Notes: generated from the letters alone by a model not told the origin. A stretch of 64,000 nt of DNA from Incurvaria masculella (GCA_946894095.1 OX335643.1:4079036-4143035), one strand, 5' to 3'; numbered from the stretch's first letter, positions 22,701-29,689 are shown. Numbers and translations are program-made.

Positions 22701-24521
22701 AGAGGCGTATGTCCAGCAGTAGACGCAAACACGCTGACTGACTGACTGATTTTTCTGGTGTCCCAAGATGTGATTTTTGCGGTCGATAACACTTCTGCAC
22801 TTCACTTGCCTAAAACACTTCTCAATACTTGGTTACTTAGTACCAAATGAACTTATTTCGACAATTATAATGTTAACACAATATTTTTGCCATGAACAGT
22901 TTAGATGCACGTACTTAATAAATGGAAAAATTAAGTTTATGCATGTACCTAGCTATAATCTTCTTTTCCGATATTGCCGCCATCCAGATTCCGTTGCAGA
23001 ACAAGCGCGCATTCACCTTAACCCGGTCACGCCGATTTATTCCAATATGCTAAACCATGAACTCATTTTGAATTACTCAGGTGTACTCATTGGACATCAG
23101 TCGACAACTGGCAGAGTACGCAGTTGAGTACGGAGTGCTAAGAGAGGAGATGCCGCGCATCGCCCTGCTGGGCTCGCTGCAGGAGGACTACCAGCAGCTG
23201 GAGCGAGAGAACCAGAAAGTCATGTCGGAACTTGACGTGAGTACACACAAATATTTAAGTCTTCACACTCCTAATTTTATCCCAATATGTCACGTGATGA
23301 AATGTGTGCTATGTATTCATCAAAAAAAGAATATATTGTCTGCTTTAAAACAGCAAGATATCAAAGCTTAAATGCCGATTGTTTTTATTGCAAAAGAAAT
23401 AACGGTATCTCCATACACGTGAGGCTGAATACAGTCTCAGTTTCAGTACACTATTCCGTTTGGCAAACTGTCTGGCTAACACTCGTTTTACTGATAAATC
23501 TAAACGAAATACATCTGCTTGTCCACAGTCAGCTATGGAGTCGATATCAACCTACCAATCTTCGCAATCTCGGTTGGAGTCCCAAGTGCGCTCGCTGGAA
23601 CAGCAGCTCGGCCTCATGTCTCGGTACATAATGGCTCATTACGACAGAAAGTCAGAGCTGCCAGGTGAAATCAAGCGGATCTGCCATAACCACAACAAAA
23701 AAGTCGGCTTCGGCTCGAAGATAACCACATTCTCGTCGAAGTTCTCCAACAACGAACAGTCCGAAGAAGAGGATGAGGGAAAGACGAAGAGTATTCTGAA
23801 GACAGGAATGAGCACGCCGAATCTGTTTGCGAAGTTGACAAAGGATGAAGTAGCTAACATAAAAGACAATAGCAAAGTTTCACTAGAGAGTGATAGAAGG
23901 AGACCCTCTCCAATGAAAAAATCTATGTCCGTCAATTCGGGATTGATTGCACAGCCAGTAAAGAAAACTGTCAAAGTTGTCGAAGAAAAATGTGATGAAA
24001 ATCAATATAAAAGATCACAGAGTATTAGAATGGACGATCCCATCAGAGATACTCTAAAGGATATCGGCAAGAAAAACTCTGGATTCTTCGCCAACTCTCA
24101 CGAGCACATTCGACAAGAACGGATGTTCGCTCAGCAGTTGAAGAATGACTTTGACGAAAACCTAAAGCGTTTAGATCAGAAGTTGTCACCGAATCGTTCG
24201 TACATCGACAACATTGCGATGTTCCAAGGCCAGAAGAGCATGTCACTGAATTTGGATAGAAAGATAATACATCAGAACAACAAAAACTTGGAGAAGACGA
24301 ATCAAATCGATTCAGGTTTCGCGACACCGATGAGCCCACTGGAAGATAAAAAAGACGACGACTGCTCCATTATTTCGCATCCATTGAGCGATTGCGATGT
24401 CGACATCAAATTTGACGGTCATTCAACTCAATTGAAGTGCCTGAGACCGATTCTCAAATCAAATATATTGGAAGATAGATCCAACAGCTTCGAAAGCCAT
24501 GAGTCGAAACAAACGATTTAG
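1537..24521 (+). CDS. plx: TBC1D1/TBC1D4 (AS160)-type Rab GTPase-activating protein, pollux-like; 21 exons, 5' end outside window
   Basis: Spliced coding sequence join 1537-1700, 4675-4777, 5540-5707, 6610-7422, 8715-8919, 9333-9455, 10054-10169, 10707-10798, 11646-11793, 13115-13235, 13841-13934, 14623-14759, 16175-16330, 16511-16672, 17475-17639, 19420-19571, 19808-19906, 21710-21863, 22467-22636, 23081-23236, 23529-24521. Each junction has AG/GT and all phases agree; the total is 4491 nt (1496 residues plus TAG). Order: Ser-rich linker, split PTB domain (residues about 90-525), basic Ser-rich linker, helix before the TBC, TBC domain (about 868-1135), 330-residue tail. Known for the family: a GAP that converts Rab-GTP to Rab-GDP on vesicles moving to the plasma membrane, controlled by Akt/AMPK-type phosphorylation in vertebrates. 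The arginine finger (R924 in ILIDLGR) and glutamine finger (Q961 in GYCQG) are both present, so the GAP should be active. Exon boundaries are my reading; 5' exons are missing. Confidence 0.93.
1690..2240 (+). repeat. Intronic tandem array repeating the exon 1 donor region
   Basis: The first unit begins at the exon 1 donor. Diverged copies start with GTGAG-like strings at about 1701, 1774, 1885, 1970, 2077 and 2182, each followed by CAAAACGACTTCTGATCTCT and TGCTGTCGACAGTTTCTGTT. Spacing is about 73-111 bp. Most units also carry a version of the exon end (CCAACTGCCATTT). One more GTCGACA fragment lies near 2400. Confidence 0.75.
2508..2987 (-). mobile_element. TTAA MITE family 1, copy 1
   Basis: TTAA at both ends. 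Terminal inverted repeats read GGGCCTGGTACTAGCCAA and, on the other strand, GGCGCTAGGACTAGCCAA. About 472 bp between the target copies, no transposase. The TTAA target suggests a piggyBac-type non-autonomous element. Other copies: 28118-28595, 38666-39134, 62766-63245. Confidence 0.8.
4675..4777 (+). CDS. plx: plx window exon 2
   Basis: Acceptor CCAG at 4671-4674, donor GTAAGC at 4778. Residues 55-89, rich in Ser and Leu ([16 protein letters not shown]). The first base completes the Leu codon left open by exon 1. Ends in phase 0. Confidence 0.82.
5540..5707 (+). CDS. plx: plx window exon 3: first part of PTB domain
   Basis: Acceptor TTGCAG, donor GTATGT at 5708. Residues 90-145. [20 protein letters not shown] is the first strand and helix of the second PTB domain of TBC1D1/TBC1D4. 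It is followed by MRRNSLLSS, a basic-Ser site of the Akt/PKA/AMPK type. An alternative donor (GGTGAG at about 5687) would shorten the exon by 21 nt in frame. Confidence 0.93.
5966..6058 (+). mobile_element. Retroelement 3' tail fragment
   Basis: TTTCTTTGCGGGTTCTTCTT and TAGCTTAGTGTAGTTTGA match the insertion at about 31319-31463, which ends in a TAAAT microsatellite. The likely source is the 3' UTR of a non-LTR element. Confidence 0.5.
6610..7422 (+). CDS. plx: plx window exon 4: long linker inserted in the PTB domain
   Basis: Acceptor TTTTTTCAG, donor GTAACT at 7423. 271 residues (146-416), low-complexity, rich in Ser, Asp, Glu and Lys, with basic-Ser motifs LQRSKTGL and [11 protein letters not shown]; the second fits RxRxxS. 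It ends with NRTMLFQ, where the PTB fold resumes. The linker sits where vertebrate AS160 also has an unstructured insert, but it is longer here. It is probably a regulatory phosphorylation segment (inference). Confidence 0.93.
7808..8435 (+). mobile_element. Non-coding retroelement with CAATACAATAC tail (copy 1)
   Basis: About 600 bp shared in inverted orientation with 32930-33535, including GCCACTGGAGCAGTGCATCG and GGACTGGCCTGCTCC. It ends in ACAATACAATACAAAA, a simple tail suggesting retroposition. Shorter pieces of the tail half lie at 22055-22125, 41512-41605 and 45466-45535, and of the centre near 34836-34897. No ORF. Confidence 0.65.
8715..8919 (+). CDS. plx: plx window exon 5: PTB domain core
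   Basis: Acceptor TTTCAG, donor GTGAGT at 8920. Residues 417-484. Diagnostic strings are [22 protein letters not shown] and [10 protein letters not shown], which match the PTB core of TBC1D1/4. Ends in phase 1 (Gly/Ala codon split). Decayed copies of this exon lie in the next intron. Confidence 0.95.
8937..9290 (+). pseudogene. Decayed tandem copies of plx exon 5
   Basis: Three partial copies of exon 5 follow it in the intron. 8937-9100 has TTCGGCTGTATCTGTCGTGA and GTGTCGCCATTAAGG. 9100-9165 has GCTAGTTGCGTCTCGGCAGA and GCCACAGAGGTT. 9205-9290 has TCGGCTGCATCTGTCGCGAG. All align to the exon around DHFGFICRE but carry stops and deletions. A 17-bp hairpin (9169-9212) sits between the second and third. 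Confidence 0.8.
9169..9212. repeat. Hairpin, 17-bp perfect stem
   Basis: CGTTTGCTTCGAAATGG at 9169-9185 and its exact reverse complement at 9196-9212, with a 10-nt loop. Intronic, inside the decayed exon copies. Confidence 0.8.
9333..9455 (+). CDS. plx: plx window exon 6: end of PTB domain
   Basis: Acceptor TTTCCAG, donor GTAATC at 9456. Residues 485-525: [10 protein letters not shown] is the C-terminal PTB helix, followed by [18 protein letters not shown], matching the Cys-x-x-Cys-Pro and LCERIEG region of mammalian TBC1D4. Confidence 0.94.
10054..10169 (+). CDS. plx: plx window exon 7
   Basis: Acceptor TTCTAG, donor GTAACG at 10170. Residues 526-564, beginning [20 protein letters not shown]. 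This is an acidic helical segment of the linker after the PTB. It begins in phase 1 and ends in phase 0. Confidence 0.92.
10707..10798 (+). CDS. plx: plx window exon 8
   Basis: Acceptor ATTCAG, donor GTGCCT at 10799 (weaker). Residues 565-594: [18 protein letters not shown] then [10 protein letters not shown], matching the conserved L-R-x-x-x-E-x-K-Q and H-V-H block of the family. Ends in phase 2. Confidence 0.92.
11257..11479. mobile_element. Foldback MITE 'AGGTCTATTCCTGGCATT', copy 1
   Basis: Inverted ends CAGGTCTATTCCTGGCATT and AATGCCAGGAATAGACCTG, with further inner pairing (ATCAGGAATCAGGAATCCTG). About 223 bp, no ORF. Other copies: 14827-15001 and 31076-31295; a related subfamily is at 58232-58459. 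Confidence 0.75.
11480..11625 (-). repeat. Dispersed repeat fragment (GGCCGGCATGGTTTTCGC family)
   Basis: GAAGAAGCACCTGGACGGCC and GGAATGGTTTTCGCAG match 59459-59510 and, diverged, 37623-37745 and 38150-38300. Type unknown. Confidence 0.45.
11646..11793 (+). CDS. plx: plx window exon 9
   Basis: Acceptor TTGACAG, donor GTATAT at 11794. Residues 595-644. [20 protein letters not shown] corresponds to the conserved NKAKRSLTSSLE-type block of TBC1D4, a basic-Ser element C-terminal to the PTB. A MITE ends about 170 bp upstream. Confidence 0.93.
12253..12622. mobile_element. TTAA MITE with about 75-bp inverted ends
   Basis: TTAA at 12253-12256 and 12619-12622. The ends GGATGTTCCGACCCATACAA pair over about 75 bp, including a T run and AGTATTGCACTTTAAG, and pairing continues weakly inward. 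362 bp between the TTAA sites. It explains the nearly identical blocks around 12280 and 12580. Confidence 0.8.
13115..13235 (+). CDS. plx: plx window exon 10
   Basis: Acceptor TTACAG, donor GTGAGT at 13236. Residues 645-684: Ser/Pro linker with [10 protein letters not shown], a basic-Ser site. The position in the protein matches the Akt-phosphorylated linker of AS160, but residue-level equivalence is not clear. Confidence 0.86.
13841..13934 (+). CDS. plx: plx window exon 11
   Basis: Acceptor CTGCAG, donor GTAAGT at 13935. Residues 685-715: acidic linker [18 protein letters not shown] with Ser-Pro and Thr-Pro sites. Phase 1 in, phase 2 out. Confidence 0.86.
14127..14214. repeat. Small inverted-repeat element
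   Basis: TTTAATACGCGGATTATCTC and its near complement GGAGATAATCAGCGTTTTAA flank about 30 bp. Intronic. Confidence 0.55.
14301..14569 (+). mobile_element. SINE copy, internally truncated
   Basis: Head TCGGTAGCCCTGTGGCGC resembles the SINE A-box region; the end TGGTATTAGCCATCCATGTC then CAGTTACATAAAAAAA matches the SINE tail. It ends about 50 bp before plx exon 12. Confidence 0.7.
14623..14759 (+). CDS. plx: plx window exon 12 (GC-rich, between two transposons)
   Basis: Acceptor TGCCGCAG with a poor pyrimidine tract, donor GTACGC at 14760. Residues 716-761: a poly-Gly/Ala run, then [13 protein letters not shown], which matches the conserved SWRQRIFLRVASP block of AS160. The basic residues before that block in vertebrates (RRIS) are replaced by GGAT. 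A SINE ends about 50 bp upstream and a MITE starts about 67 bp downstream. The 5' boundary is less certain than the rest. Confidence 0.85.
14827..15001. mobile_element. Foldback MITE 'AGGTCTATTCCTGG', copy 2
   Basis: Begins CAGATCTATTCCTGGCA and ends ATGACAGGAATAGACCTG. Shares GAGTCTAGAAAACAGCTTTT with 31120-31140. Shorter than copy 1 through an internal deletion. Confidence 0.7.
15537..15852. mobile_element. piggyBac-type MITE nested in the duplicated unit
   Basis: TTAA at 15537-15540 and 15849-15852. The element begins CCCTTTCCCCG and ends CGGTGAAAGGG, giving inverted CCC/GGG ends as expected for piggyBac termini. 308 bp with no transposase. Removing it rejoins the repeat unit so that it aligns with the next copy. 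Confidence 0.8.
15954..15989 (+). pseudogene. Duplicated start of plx exon 13 with decoy acceptor and early stop
   Basis: CCCCCGGCAG followed by AGATGACGCCGGCCAGCCTG repeats the exon 13 acceptor and first codons (MTPASLL). In the phase of the upstream exon, a TGA follows after about ten codons. Use of this acceptor would truncate the protein before the TBC domain. Confidence 0.7.
16175..16330 (+). CDS. plx: plx window exon 13: helix before the TBC domain
   Basis: Acceptor CCCGGCAG, donor GTTGGT at 16331. Residues 762-813; [14 protein letters not shown] and LLVRMEREN match the ELR-LW-KAI and LLLRMEKEN helix of TBC1D1/4. Very GC-rich compared with its introns. The first 28 nt and the acceptor are duplicated upstream at about 15941-15982. 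Confidence 0.94.
16511..16672 (+). CDS. plx: plx window exon 14
   Basis: Acceptor GTTGCAG, donor GTCAGT at 16673. Residues 814-867; [10 protein letters not shown] matches the KLDYEE-type motif, then [18 protein letters not shown], the helix leading into the TBC domain. GC-rich. The reading frame stays open for about 460 nt into the intron. Confidence 0.92.
16673..17474 (+). other. plx intron between exons 14 and 15, largely open in frame
   Basis: No repeat is recognised. The exon 14 frame stays open to the TAA at about 17131, and the exon 15 frame is open back to at least 17198. The translated sequence is not conserved in TBC1D1/4, so it is treated as intron. Confidence 0.5.
17475..17639 (+). 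CDS. plx: plx window exon 15: start of TBC domain
   Basis: Acceptor GTGCAG, donor GTGAGT at 17640. Residues 868-922. [16 protein letters not shown] is the opening TBC motif (R-G-x-x-W), then HAILIDL, the first half of the catalytic IxxDxxR motif with Asp at 921. The arginine is in the next exon. Confidence 0.96.
17945..19223 (+). mobile_element. Full-length mariner element, cecropia-type
   Basis: TA target copies at 17943-17944 and 19224-19225. Ends GGTCGGGGAAAAAGTCTTTT and, inverted, GGTTGGGGAAAAAGTTTCTT form about 24-bp terminal inverted repeats with few mismatches. 1279 bp, the usual mariner length, with one uninterrupted transposase gene. It lies in the plx intron between exons 15 and 16 in the same orientation as plx. 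Confidence 0.95.
18124..19149 (+). CDS. Mariner transposase, intact DD34D
   Basis: 341 residues with no stops or frameshifts. Family role: cut-and-paste transposition, binding the terminal repeats, cutting, and inserting at TA. The N-terminal part (about 1-110) has two helix-turn-helix regions (one in [20 protein letters not shown]) and the RRSGRP linker. WVPYEL is at 116-121. The catalytic Asp residues are D153 (TGDEKW), D245 (FHHDNARPH) and D280 (YSPDLAPSD); 34 residues separate the last two, which defines DD34D. The sequence is closest to cecropia-subfamily mariners such as human Hsmar1, from memory of that family. All key residues are present and the terminal repeats match, so activity is possible but unproven. 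It starts about 180 bp after the left end. Confidence 0.95.
   Translation: MSESNEEIRYILKFYYKKGKNATQAAKKICDVYGPSAVSVRVPQIWFKRFQSGNFDVKDARRSGRPITDKMDAIFEKVEQDRHISSYDVAEELGIDHKTVLAHFKKTGYTKKLDIWVPYELTERNLMNRVRICDSLLRRNETEPFLKKLITGDEKWITYDKNVRKRSWSKAGQASQTVAKPGLTRNKVMLCVWWDWKGIIHYELLPPGRTIDSELYCEQLMRLKQEVERKRPELINRRGVVFHHDNARPHTSLATQQKLREFGWEVLMHPPYSPDLAPSDFHLFRTLQNYLGSVRLTSREDCQNHLSRYIDQKSQYFYSNGIMSLPTRWQKVIEQNGTYIL
19420..19571 (+). CDS. plx: plx window exon 16: catalytic TBC exon
   Basis: Acceptor CCTCCAG, donor GTAAGT at 19572. Residues 923-973. The first complete codon is the arginine finger R924 ([10 protein letters not shown]); later [17 protein letters not shown] carries the glutamine finger Q961. 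A complete mariner lies in the intron just upstream. Confidence 0.97.
19808..19906 (+). CDS. plx: plx window exon 17: TBC domain
   Basis: Acceptor ATCAG, donor GTCAGT at 19907. 33 residues (974-1006): [15 protein letters not shown] then [10 protein letters not shown], standard TBC helices. Phase 0 on both sides. Confidence 0.96.
20225..20345 (-). mobile_element. Degenerate SINE fragment
   Basis: TCGCTTCGACCATGTTCAAT, GGTACCAGCCTGGG and TTTTACGAGGAATTC match the SINE middle on the minus strand with many changes. Confidence 0.45.
20347..20628 (+). mobile_element. Non-LTR retrotransposon fragment (C-terminal end of reverse transcriptase protein)
   Basis: [20 protein letters not shown] then NAP is the common QNK-LR-I-NAP motif near the end of jockey-like ORF2 proteins. 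The frame stays open to 20628. Intronic, between plx exons 17 and 18; 5' truncated. Confidence 0.6.
21199..21522 (+). mobile_element. SINE copy, nearly complete
   Basis: Head with B-box GGGTTCAATGAACG, then TTTGATAAGTGCATTTCGTT, TGCTCATAAAGGAAAAGTCC and GTATTAGCCATCGATGTCC, the usual order of SINE blocks. Ends in CAAATAAATAAA. Confidence 0.75.
21710..21863 (+). CDS. plx: plx window exon 18: TBC domain
   Basis: Acceptor TTTCCCCAG, donor GTGAGC at 21864. Residues 1007-1057: [15 protein letters not shown], then [20 protein letters not shown], a TBC signature block. GC-rich within AT-rich introns. Confidence 0.96.
22055..22125 (-). mobile_element. Fragment of the CAATACAATAC-tail retroelement
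   Basis: TTGTTTATTCATCATCCATA followed by GACAGTACACTGCAGTCGGA matches 41521-41560 and the inverse of 8370-8410. Confidence 0.6.
22150..22265 (+). repeat. Short tandem repeat, about 35-40 bp unit
   Basis: Three to four copies of GAGCGTATGTCGATAGATCC followed by (C/T)ACCAATTA, in the intron before exon 19. Confidence 0.7.
22467..22636 (+). CDS. plx: plx window exon 19: TBC domain
   Basis: Acceptor TTTCGCAG, donor GTGAGC at 22637. Residues 1058-1114: [20 protein letters not shown] is the next TBC helix pair. The donor is followed within 50 bp by a retroelement-like tail (about 22676-22750). Confidence 0.95.
22676..22750 (+). mobile_element. Retroelement-like fragment (GGAGAGGCGTATGTCCAGCAG)
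   Basis: GAGAGGCGTATGTCCAGCAG then GACTGACTGACTG is a string common in lepidopteran repeats. Its inverse appears at 53838-53900. It is 40 bp after the exon 19 donor. Confidence 0.5.
23081..23236 (+). CDS. plx: plx window exon 20: end of TBC domain, start of coiled coil
   Basis: Acceptor TTACTCAG, donor GTGAGT at 23237. Residues 1115-1166: [20 protein letters not shown] matches the MDI-KQL-AYEVEYHVLQEE end of the family domain, then a heptad-like stretch of Gln, Glu and Leu. Confidence 0.95.
23529..24521 (+). CDS. plx: plx last coding exon: short coiled coil and disordered tail
   Basis: Acceptor TCCACAG at 23522-23528, stop TAG at 24519-24521. 330 residues (1167-1496). The first 30 or so ([20 protein letters not shown]) continue a coiled coil. 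The rest is charged and Ser-rich, with basic-Ser sites such as [16 protein letters not shown] and [11 protein letters not shown]. Vertebrate members have a longer coiled coil here and no comparable tail, so the tail may be a lineage feature. Confidence 0.93.
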   Translation, partial: SAMESISTYQSSQSRLESQVRSLEQQLGLMSRYIMAHYDRKSELPGEIKRICHNHNKKVGFGSKITTFSSKFSNNEQSEEEDEGKTKSILKTGMSTPNLFAKLTKDEVANIKDNSKVSLESDRRRPSPMKKSMSVNSGLIAQPVKKTVKVVEEKCDENQYKRSQSIRMDDPIRDTLKDIGKKNSGFFANSHEHIRQERMFAQQLKNDFDENLKRLDQKLSPNRSYIDNIAMFQGQKSMSLNLDRKIIHQNNKNLEKTNQIDSGFATPMSPLEDKKDDDCSIISHPLSDCDVDIKFDGHSTQLKCLRPILKSNILEDRSNSFESHESKQTI

Positions 24522-26780
24522 CATCACGAAGTATATGTATTGTAAAAGTGGCTTTTTCTATTTGTATCTTGTACTGCCCGTTGTTATGATAATAATCAAC
24601 AAATTTCGACAATGCACAAACATTTGGGATAGTATTGGCGTGTATATAGCCCAAAAAGAGATTAATTCAAAGATTGTATAATGTATGCTTTGCACAGCCT
24701 TTCTTGGTACTCGTACAACGTTGACGCATTTGCTAGTTTGTATCCATCTTCTTGTACACAATATCATCACATGTGTAAAAAAATACTGAGTAAAAATACT
24801 CGCTGGTATATTGTTGCGCCTAATGTCGCATATTTTTACAATGTTTTCATTGCTTGTTTTTGTATACCCAGAATTTAATAATTTATTTGAGTCAGGTCGT
24901 GGTCAAACATTTAAATTGAATGAATCTGATTAGAACGAAACTATCAGACTTTGCTCTTTCCCAATCTTATTTTTACGTGCTTTGTCTTTCACAGGATCAA
25001 AATTTAGGCCCGTAGGAAGTGAAGAACTGTTATTAAAATAGGTAGTATTCATATGCTCAGTATTTCAACTACTACATTTGTTATGCATTTTAGTAAAAAT
25101 GTACCCATTTTTATTTCAAAAGAATGGGCTTTATACTTATTCGGTATAGGTGCCCAATTAGTTATTGTAATAAATATCATAAATCCGTTAAGGATTTTGG
25201 AGCATTGGTAACTCAAATGTATGTTAAGTTAAAAATATTCTCAGATGGCTTATTTTAATAGCAACATTATTTTATTTGAAGTGATACACAGTGATATTTG
25301 GAGCTTAAATGTAGTGTTCATGTATTTAACGAATGCAGAGTTAATTATATTTTAGATAAATTACTTAGGTTCAAATTTGTATATACTTTCCTTCGATTTG
25401 TTATGGACAGTTTTTTATTTCAGTTGTAGGTTTAGAGAATGCTTCAAGTATTTTTTGGGAGTTATATATTTTTTCACTACTATTTTCTATTCATTTATGG
25501 TTGAACACTTTGGAGAGCCTTATCTGTGTGTTCTCAGTAGATTTTATAAATGATCAAAAATCGATTTACAAATTGATAAACGCATGACTTTCTACCATTT
25601 AAACACAGAATTTGAAGTGTCGAAGTAAGGTAATAATTCAACCATTGCAGTATAATGATCTAAACGGATTTATTCCGGAATGCATCTTATCTGTTAAATT
25701 ATTTTTTAACCTATGATGATAAATGTTGGCACATGTTCGAAAGAAATATGTGTTGAATTAATGTAACATACTTGTTTAAAAATCGTTTTCACAAACCAAA
25801 TTTACCCCAAATTCCGAAAATTTAGGTATAAGCGAAAAACTCTTGAAAATGTTTTATCATCAACGTTTTTGTGACAGTGGAAGCAATTAATATATGTCAC
25901 AAACGTGCCGTAGAGAAAAATACTGACACTAAATGTGTGTATAAGACATCTCTAAAATTCTACTGTTGAGCAGTTTAAGCTTTGGATACATTATGTATGT
26001 AGGTATTTTCCTGCTGCTTGCTGCAATGTGAATTTTATTCAGTGAAAACTTCCTAATAACGAGCAGGCCAATTCTAGGAATTACATGCTTAGGAATCAGA
26101 AATGTTTTTCTTCGAGAAACCTGCTTTTACAGCGGTTGTCAAAACGATTTTGCGAAAATTACCTGCCTCCGGTGTCTTTGGAATCCTAGAAAATGCATGC
26201 TGGTCTCTGTTTAAAGATAACCTGTCTTATAAAAATCGGAAAAGCGCCATTATATATATGTTTACGTAATGATCTGTGTTCGTCGTATTTGATTTTAATA
26301 CGTTTCCAACATTTATGGAAGAGATTCCAGACACTCAGTTAAAAATTATCTCTGAAAGTTTCTGTACCTACGTCTGATATTTTATTTAGGTGCTTGCTTT
26401 AACATGTATGAAGATCCGTAAATGTATACTGTTCTTAGTAAACGGATTTCTCTCAAAAAATATTCTAAGAAGGGCCATTATATTTCCTAAGTAGATATTT
26501 TATATAATTTTATTTTTACTTCGCTTACCTATCGTAATAAAAACCTGGGTTCTGCTTATGTATAGGTATATTTGCATGTGGAAAGAAATCTAAGAAGTAT
26601 TATTTGGGTCTATGTGTTGTAATGAAAGTGCTCTAATAATTGTTAGAAAATTAATTATACGTGGAATGTATAGTTATATTTATTTATAAGTAAACAACTA
26701 GGCAGACGATGACGCTTGGTAGTTGTGTAAAGAAAATGTTAAAAATATTATTTGACAAATAAAAGTGATATTGATCGGAA
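24522..26780 (+). other. plx: Probable 3' UTR of plx with poly(A) signal
   Basis: AT-rich sequence with no convincing ORF and almost no repeats, unlike the flanks, which suits a long 3' UTR. AATAAA occurs at 26758-26763. Earlier AATAAA hexamers (for example near 25169) could give shorter transcripts. The only repeat seen is a diverged one-ended MITE at about 26064-26180. The UTR end is inferred. Confidence 0.5.
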
Positions 26781-27253
26781 CTCGTCAATTTTATTTTGAT
26801 ATTAGTTAGCTATCAAAGATGATATTATTTAGATTGGATGCAACGTTTATGGACAGTCCGCTAAGGAAATCGATCTTAGAGCTTGTGGTGACATTCATTG
26901 ACTAGAAAATGCTAAGTAAATCTGTGTGCACACTCGGTCCCACGATTTTAATGCCATCTTAATTGGAACGTAATGTCAATATAATATTTCCTTTTGGGGT
27001 CGATTAAGTATTTAAAATAAACCACTTTTGCTAATAAAGTAGGTAAGTATGTGATTGATAGGTTACATTTTAATTTTTAAGGAATTTAAAGATAAAATTG
27101 CTCCCAGTATTTTAAATAACTTTTTCCAAGAAACTGTGAATCCTTGAAAATACCTAAGTAAAAAACACATACCTGCCTTCTTAGAAAAAGTTTTTCTAAT
27201 GCAGCTATTGAATCAACCCTGAAAGGAAATTTGAATGTCATTATTTTTTTATT

Positions 27254-27425
27254 AAAGGGTTTTTTTATTTAATCAGTCATGGATGACTAATACCACACCT
27301 ACTGTCATGAAATAAGCCCAACACATGGGAACTCGGTGCCATGCCAGGACCATCCTTGTATAGCACGGCTACATTGAACTGTATGTCAAACACTGACAAT
27401 TTTAATTACCGTTTCGACGAACGAG
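27254..27425 (-). mobile_element. Truncated SINE copy
   Basis: CATGGATGACTAATACCACA, GGTGCCATGCCAGGACCATC and CACGGCTACATTGAACTG give the 3' half of the SINE on the minus strand. Confidence 0.7.
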
Positions 27426-27530
27426 TTGTTCAATGCTAACTCGCGAAATTAACCATACCACCACCACTTACGCCCGTTGCCACCACCTCCAGTTACAAAA
27501 ATAAAAAAAGTTACTTTTTGGATTTTAGGT

Positions 27531-27936
27531 TTTTTTTTTATGCGACCTGACATGGATGGCTAATACCACACAACTTCCGTTATGGTATTAGCCCAATACA
27601 CCACATTCCCGAAGGAATTAGGTGCCATGCCAGGACCTTCCCTTTATGAGCACGGCTACATTGAACTGGATGGAAAACACGGACAATTTTTCATTGCCGC
27701 TTCGACCATCTTTTCATCCAATGCGATGGTACCAACCCGGGCGGGCTTAAACCCTACCACCTAGTAGGGGAAGGGGACCTACAGTTTTACATGGGTTCCG
27801 AACCATGGAGCAGCTCGCATTCGTGACGAAATGCACGTATCAAACTCGGAAAGAGAAAGACAGTGGTGCAAGTCGGAATTGAACCCAGGCCTCTGGTACG
27901 CTAGTCCAGTCCCCGCGCCACTAGGCTACGAGCCGC
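27531..27936 (-). mobile_element. Full-length tRNA-derived SINE
   Basis: On the minus strand it runs from GCGGCTCGTAGCCTAGTGG (A-box region) through GGTTCAATTCCGACT (B-box) and a GCCCGCCCGGGTTGGTACC block to ATCCATGTCAGGTCGCATAA and an A-rich tail. About 400 bp. It is the reference copy for this window's SINE family; the nearest other complete copy is 58817-59242. Confidence 0.82.
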
Positions 27937-28117
27937 TCAAACTGGTAGGTAACTGGCGGTGGTGAAAACAGGGGTCAGTCAGATGAGAACCTACAGTTTA
28001 ACAAGGAATCCGAACCTGTACGATAAATCCATTACGACATGCACGGGAAGAAATCGCCAAGAGCGAAACAACTGGGGTCTGTCGGTCACACGCGTTTTTT
28101 CCCGAATTGTTCTCCTA

Positions 28118-28595
28118 TTAAGGCCCTGGTACTAGCCAAATCGCAAAGTTAGACGAGGCACCCCAAGTTAACTAACTAAGTCTGACGATTAGAAGTGTCA
28201 TTCTTACAATATATGATGCCTTGTCTATGAATCAACCTATTTTTGTTATTGTATGTTTCCTTTTTCTATACAAAATACATTGCGGAAATGGTGTCAATTT
28301 CCCGACTATTTTGACTAAATGTAGAAATCTAACAGCACATGTATGTATTTGTTTATGCGTATATGCTGTTTTTGCTTATATCTAGAAATCAAATTACTTT
28401 CAAATTTCTAATGAGAAAAACCGACTTTATTATTATTATTATTATTTCAATAAATGATGGTATCAAAAAATATTAACAATCCATTATCAGTCTTGATTTC
28501 TATTTGTACTTGCTGAGACGTTTCACTACATAGGTGTTATTTGTTTAATGGTGCATTTGTATGGCGCGAGTAGTTGGCTAGTCCTAGCGCCTTAA
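28118..28595 (-). mobile_element. TTAA MITE family 1, copy 2
   Basis: TTAA at both ends, left end GGCCCTGGTACTAGCCAA and right end GGCTAGTCCTAGCGCC. Most diverged of the four copies. Confidence 0.8.
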
Positions 28596-29689
28596 CGGTT
28601 GTTTAAAAATCCCTTTATATATAAATAATAAATATGTTTACCCAAAACGTCGTAAAAGCACTAACTTTGTATGAAATGGCAAAATGATTATCAGACGAGG
28701 GCGAATTTTGCTTAAACGACTTTTTTAAATCATGGACTGTGCTCCCTAATCAGACGTTTGAAAAATAGTTTGTCTTTTTCTATTTTGAGGAGTAATTGAA
28801 TAAACAGCGGCGAACTACTGCGGCGCCATCCACATACTTTGAATCGCACACCCCTTAAGTTTTAAATTATTACAAAAACAGGTACTAAATTATTGTCGAT
28901 GCAGACAAGCTCACCAGAATGAAATGTTGCTTCACTGAGGGCATCCAGGCTGTTACCCAGTTTTTTCGATGCGATTATTTGCAATGTTCAAGTTATGAGG
29001 TCAATATATCGTTCAGCTGGTATCGAAATTCTCATCGCGAAGGCTAAGGGACTACCCAGCTAGGGCAAACTGTGCATGGTCTTACTTCAGGGGTGATGCG
29101 AGATAAAAAATAAAACAACTTTTCGTAGTACAACAAACAAAATGTAATCTCATATCCGAAAAGACATTTTGAAAAAGAAAAGCAACGAACATTAGTGGTT
29201 GCGCGTCCCAAATTCGTAAGGGAAACTGAATGGCCGGCGCTACCGGCCCATGATGTCCACAGCGTGGTGGACGAAATGTCGAGCTAAGTATGTAAGCTGA
29301 ACGCTGTTTAACCGTAAACGTATAATAATATGTCGAACAACAGTGAAAATCTAAACAAACATATTTTGAAAATTTATATCTAAAAAATAACCTTTTGTAC
29401 CAGATATTATATTTTATTACAGAACATCTTTGCGTTTTTTATGAGGACTCTTCTTTTTGTTATGATTTCGACAGTGACTGTGACGTATTTACGGCAGTGA
29501 CTGCTGTGTGGCAATGACGGCAGTGACTGTGTTTGTAAAAAAAAGCTATAATTTGTGAAATAATTATGAGGCATAGTGAAAAAAGTTGCTAATTGTAAAT
29601 GGCAACTTTTTGCATACATCCTCTGAATTATCTAAGCAAATCCAGCTTATTTTTGTATTTGTTTACATTCATTTAAATTCATAACTGCG

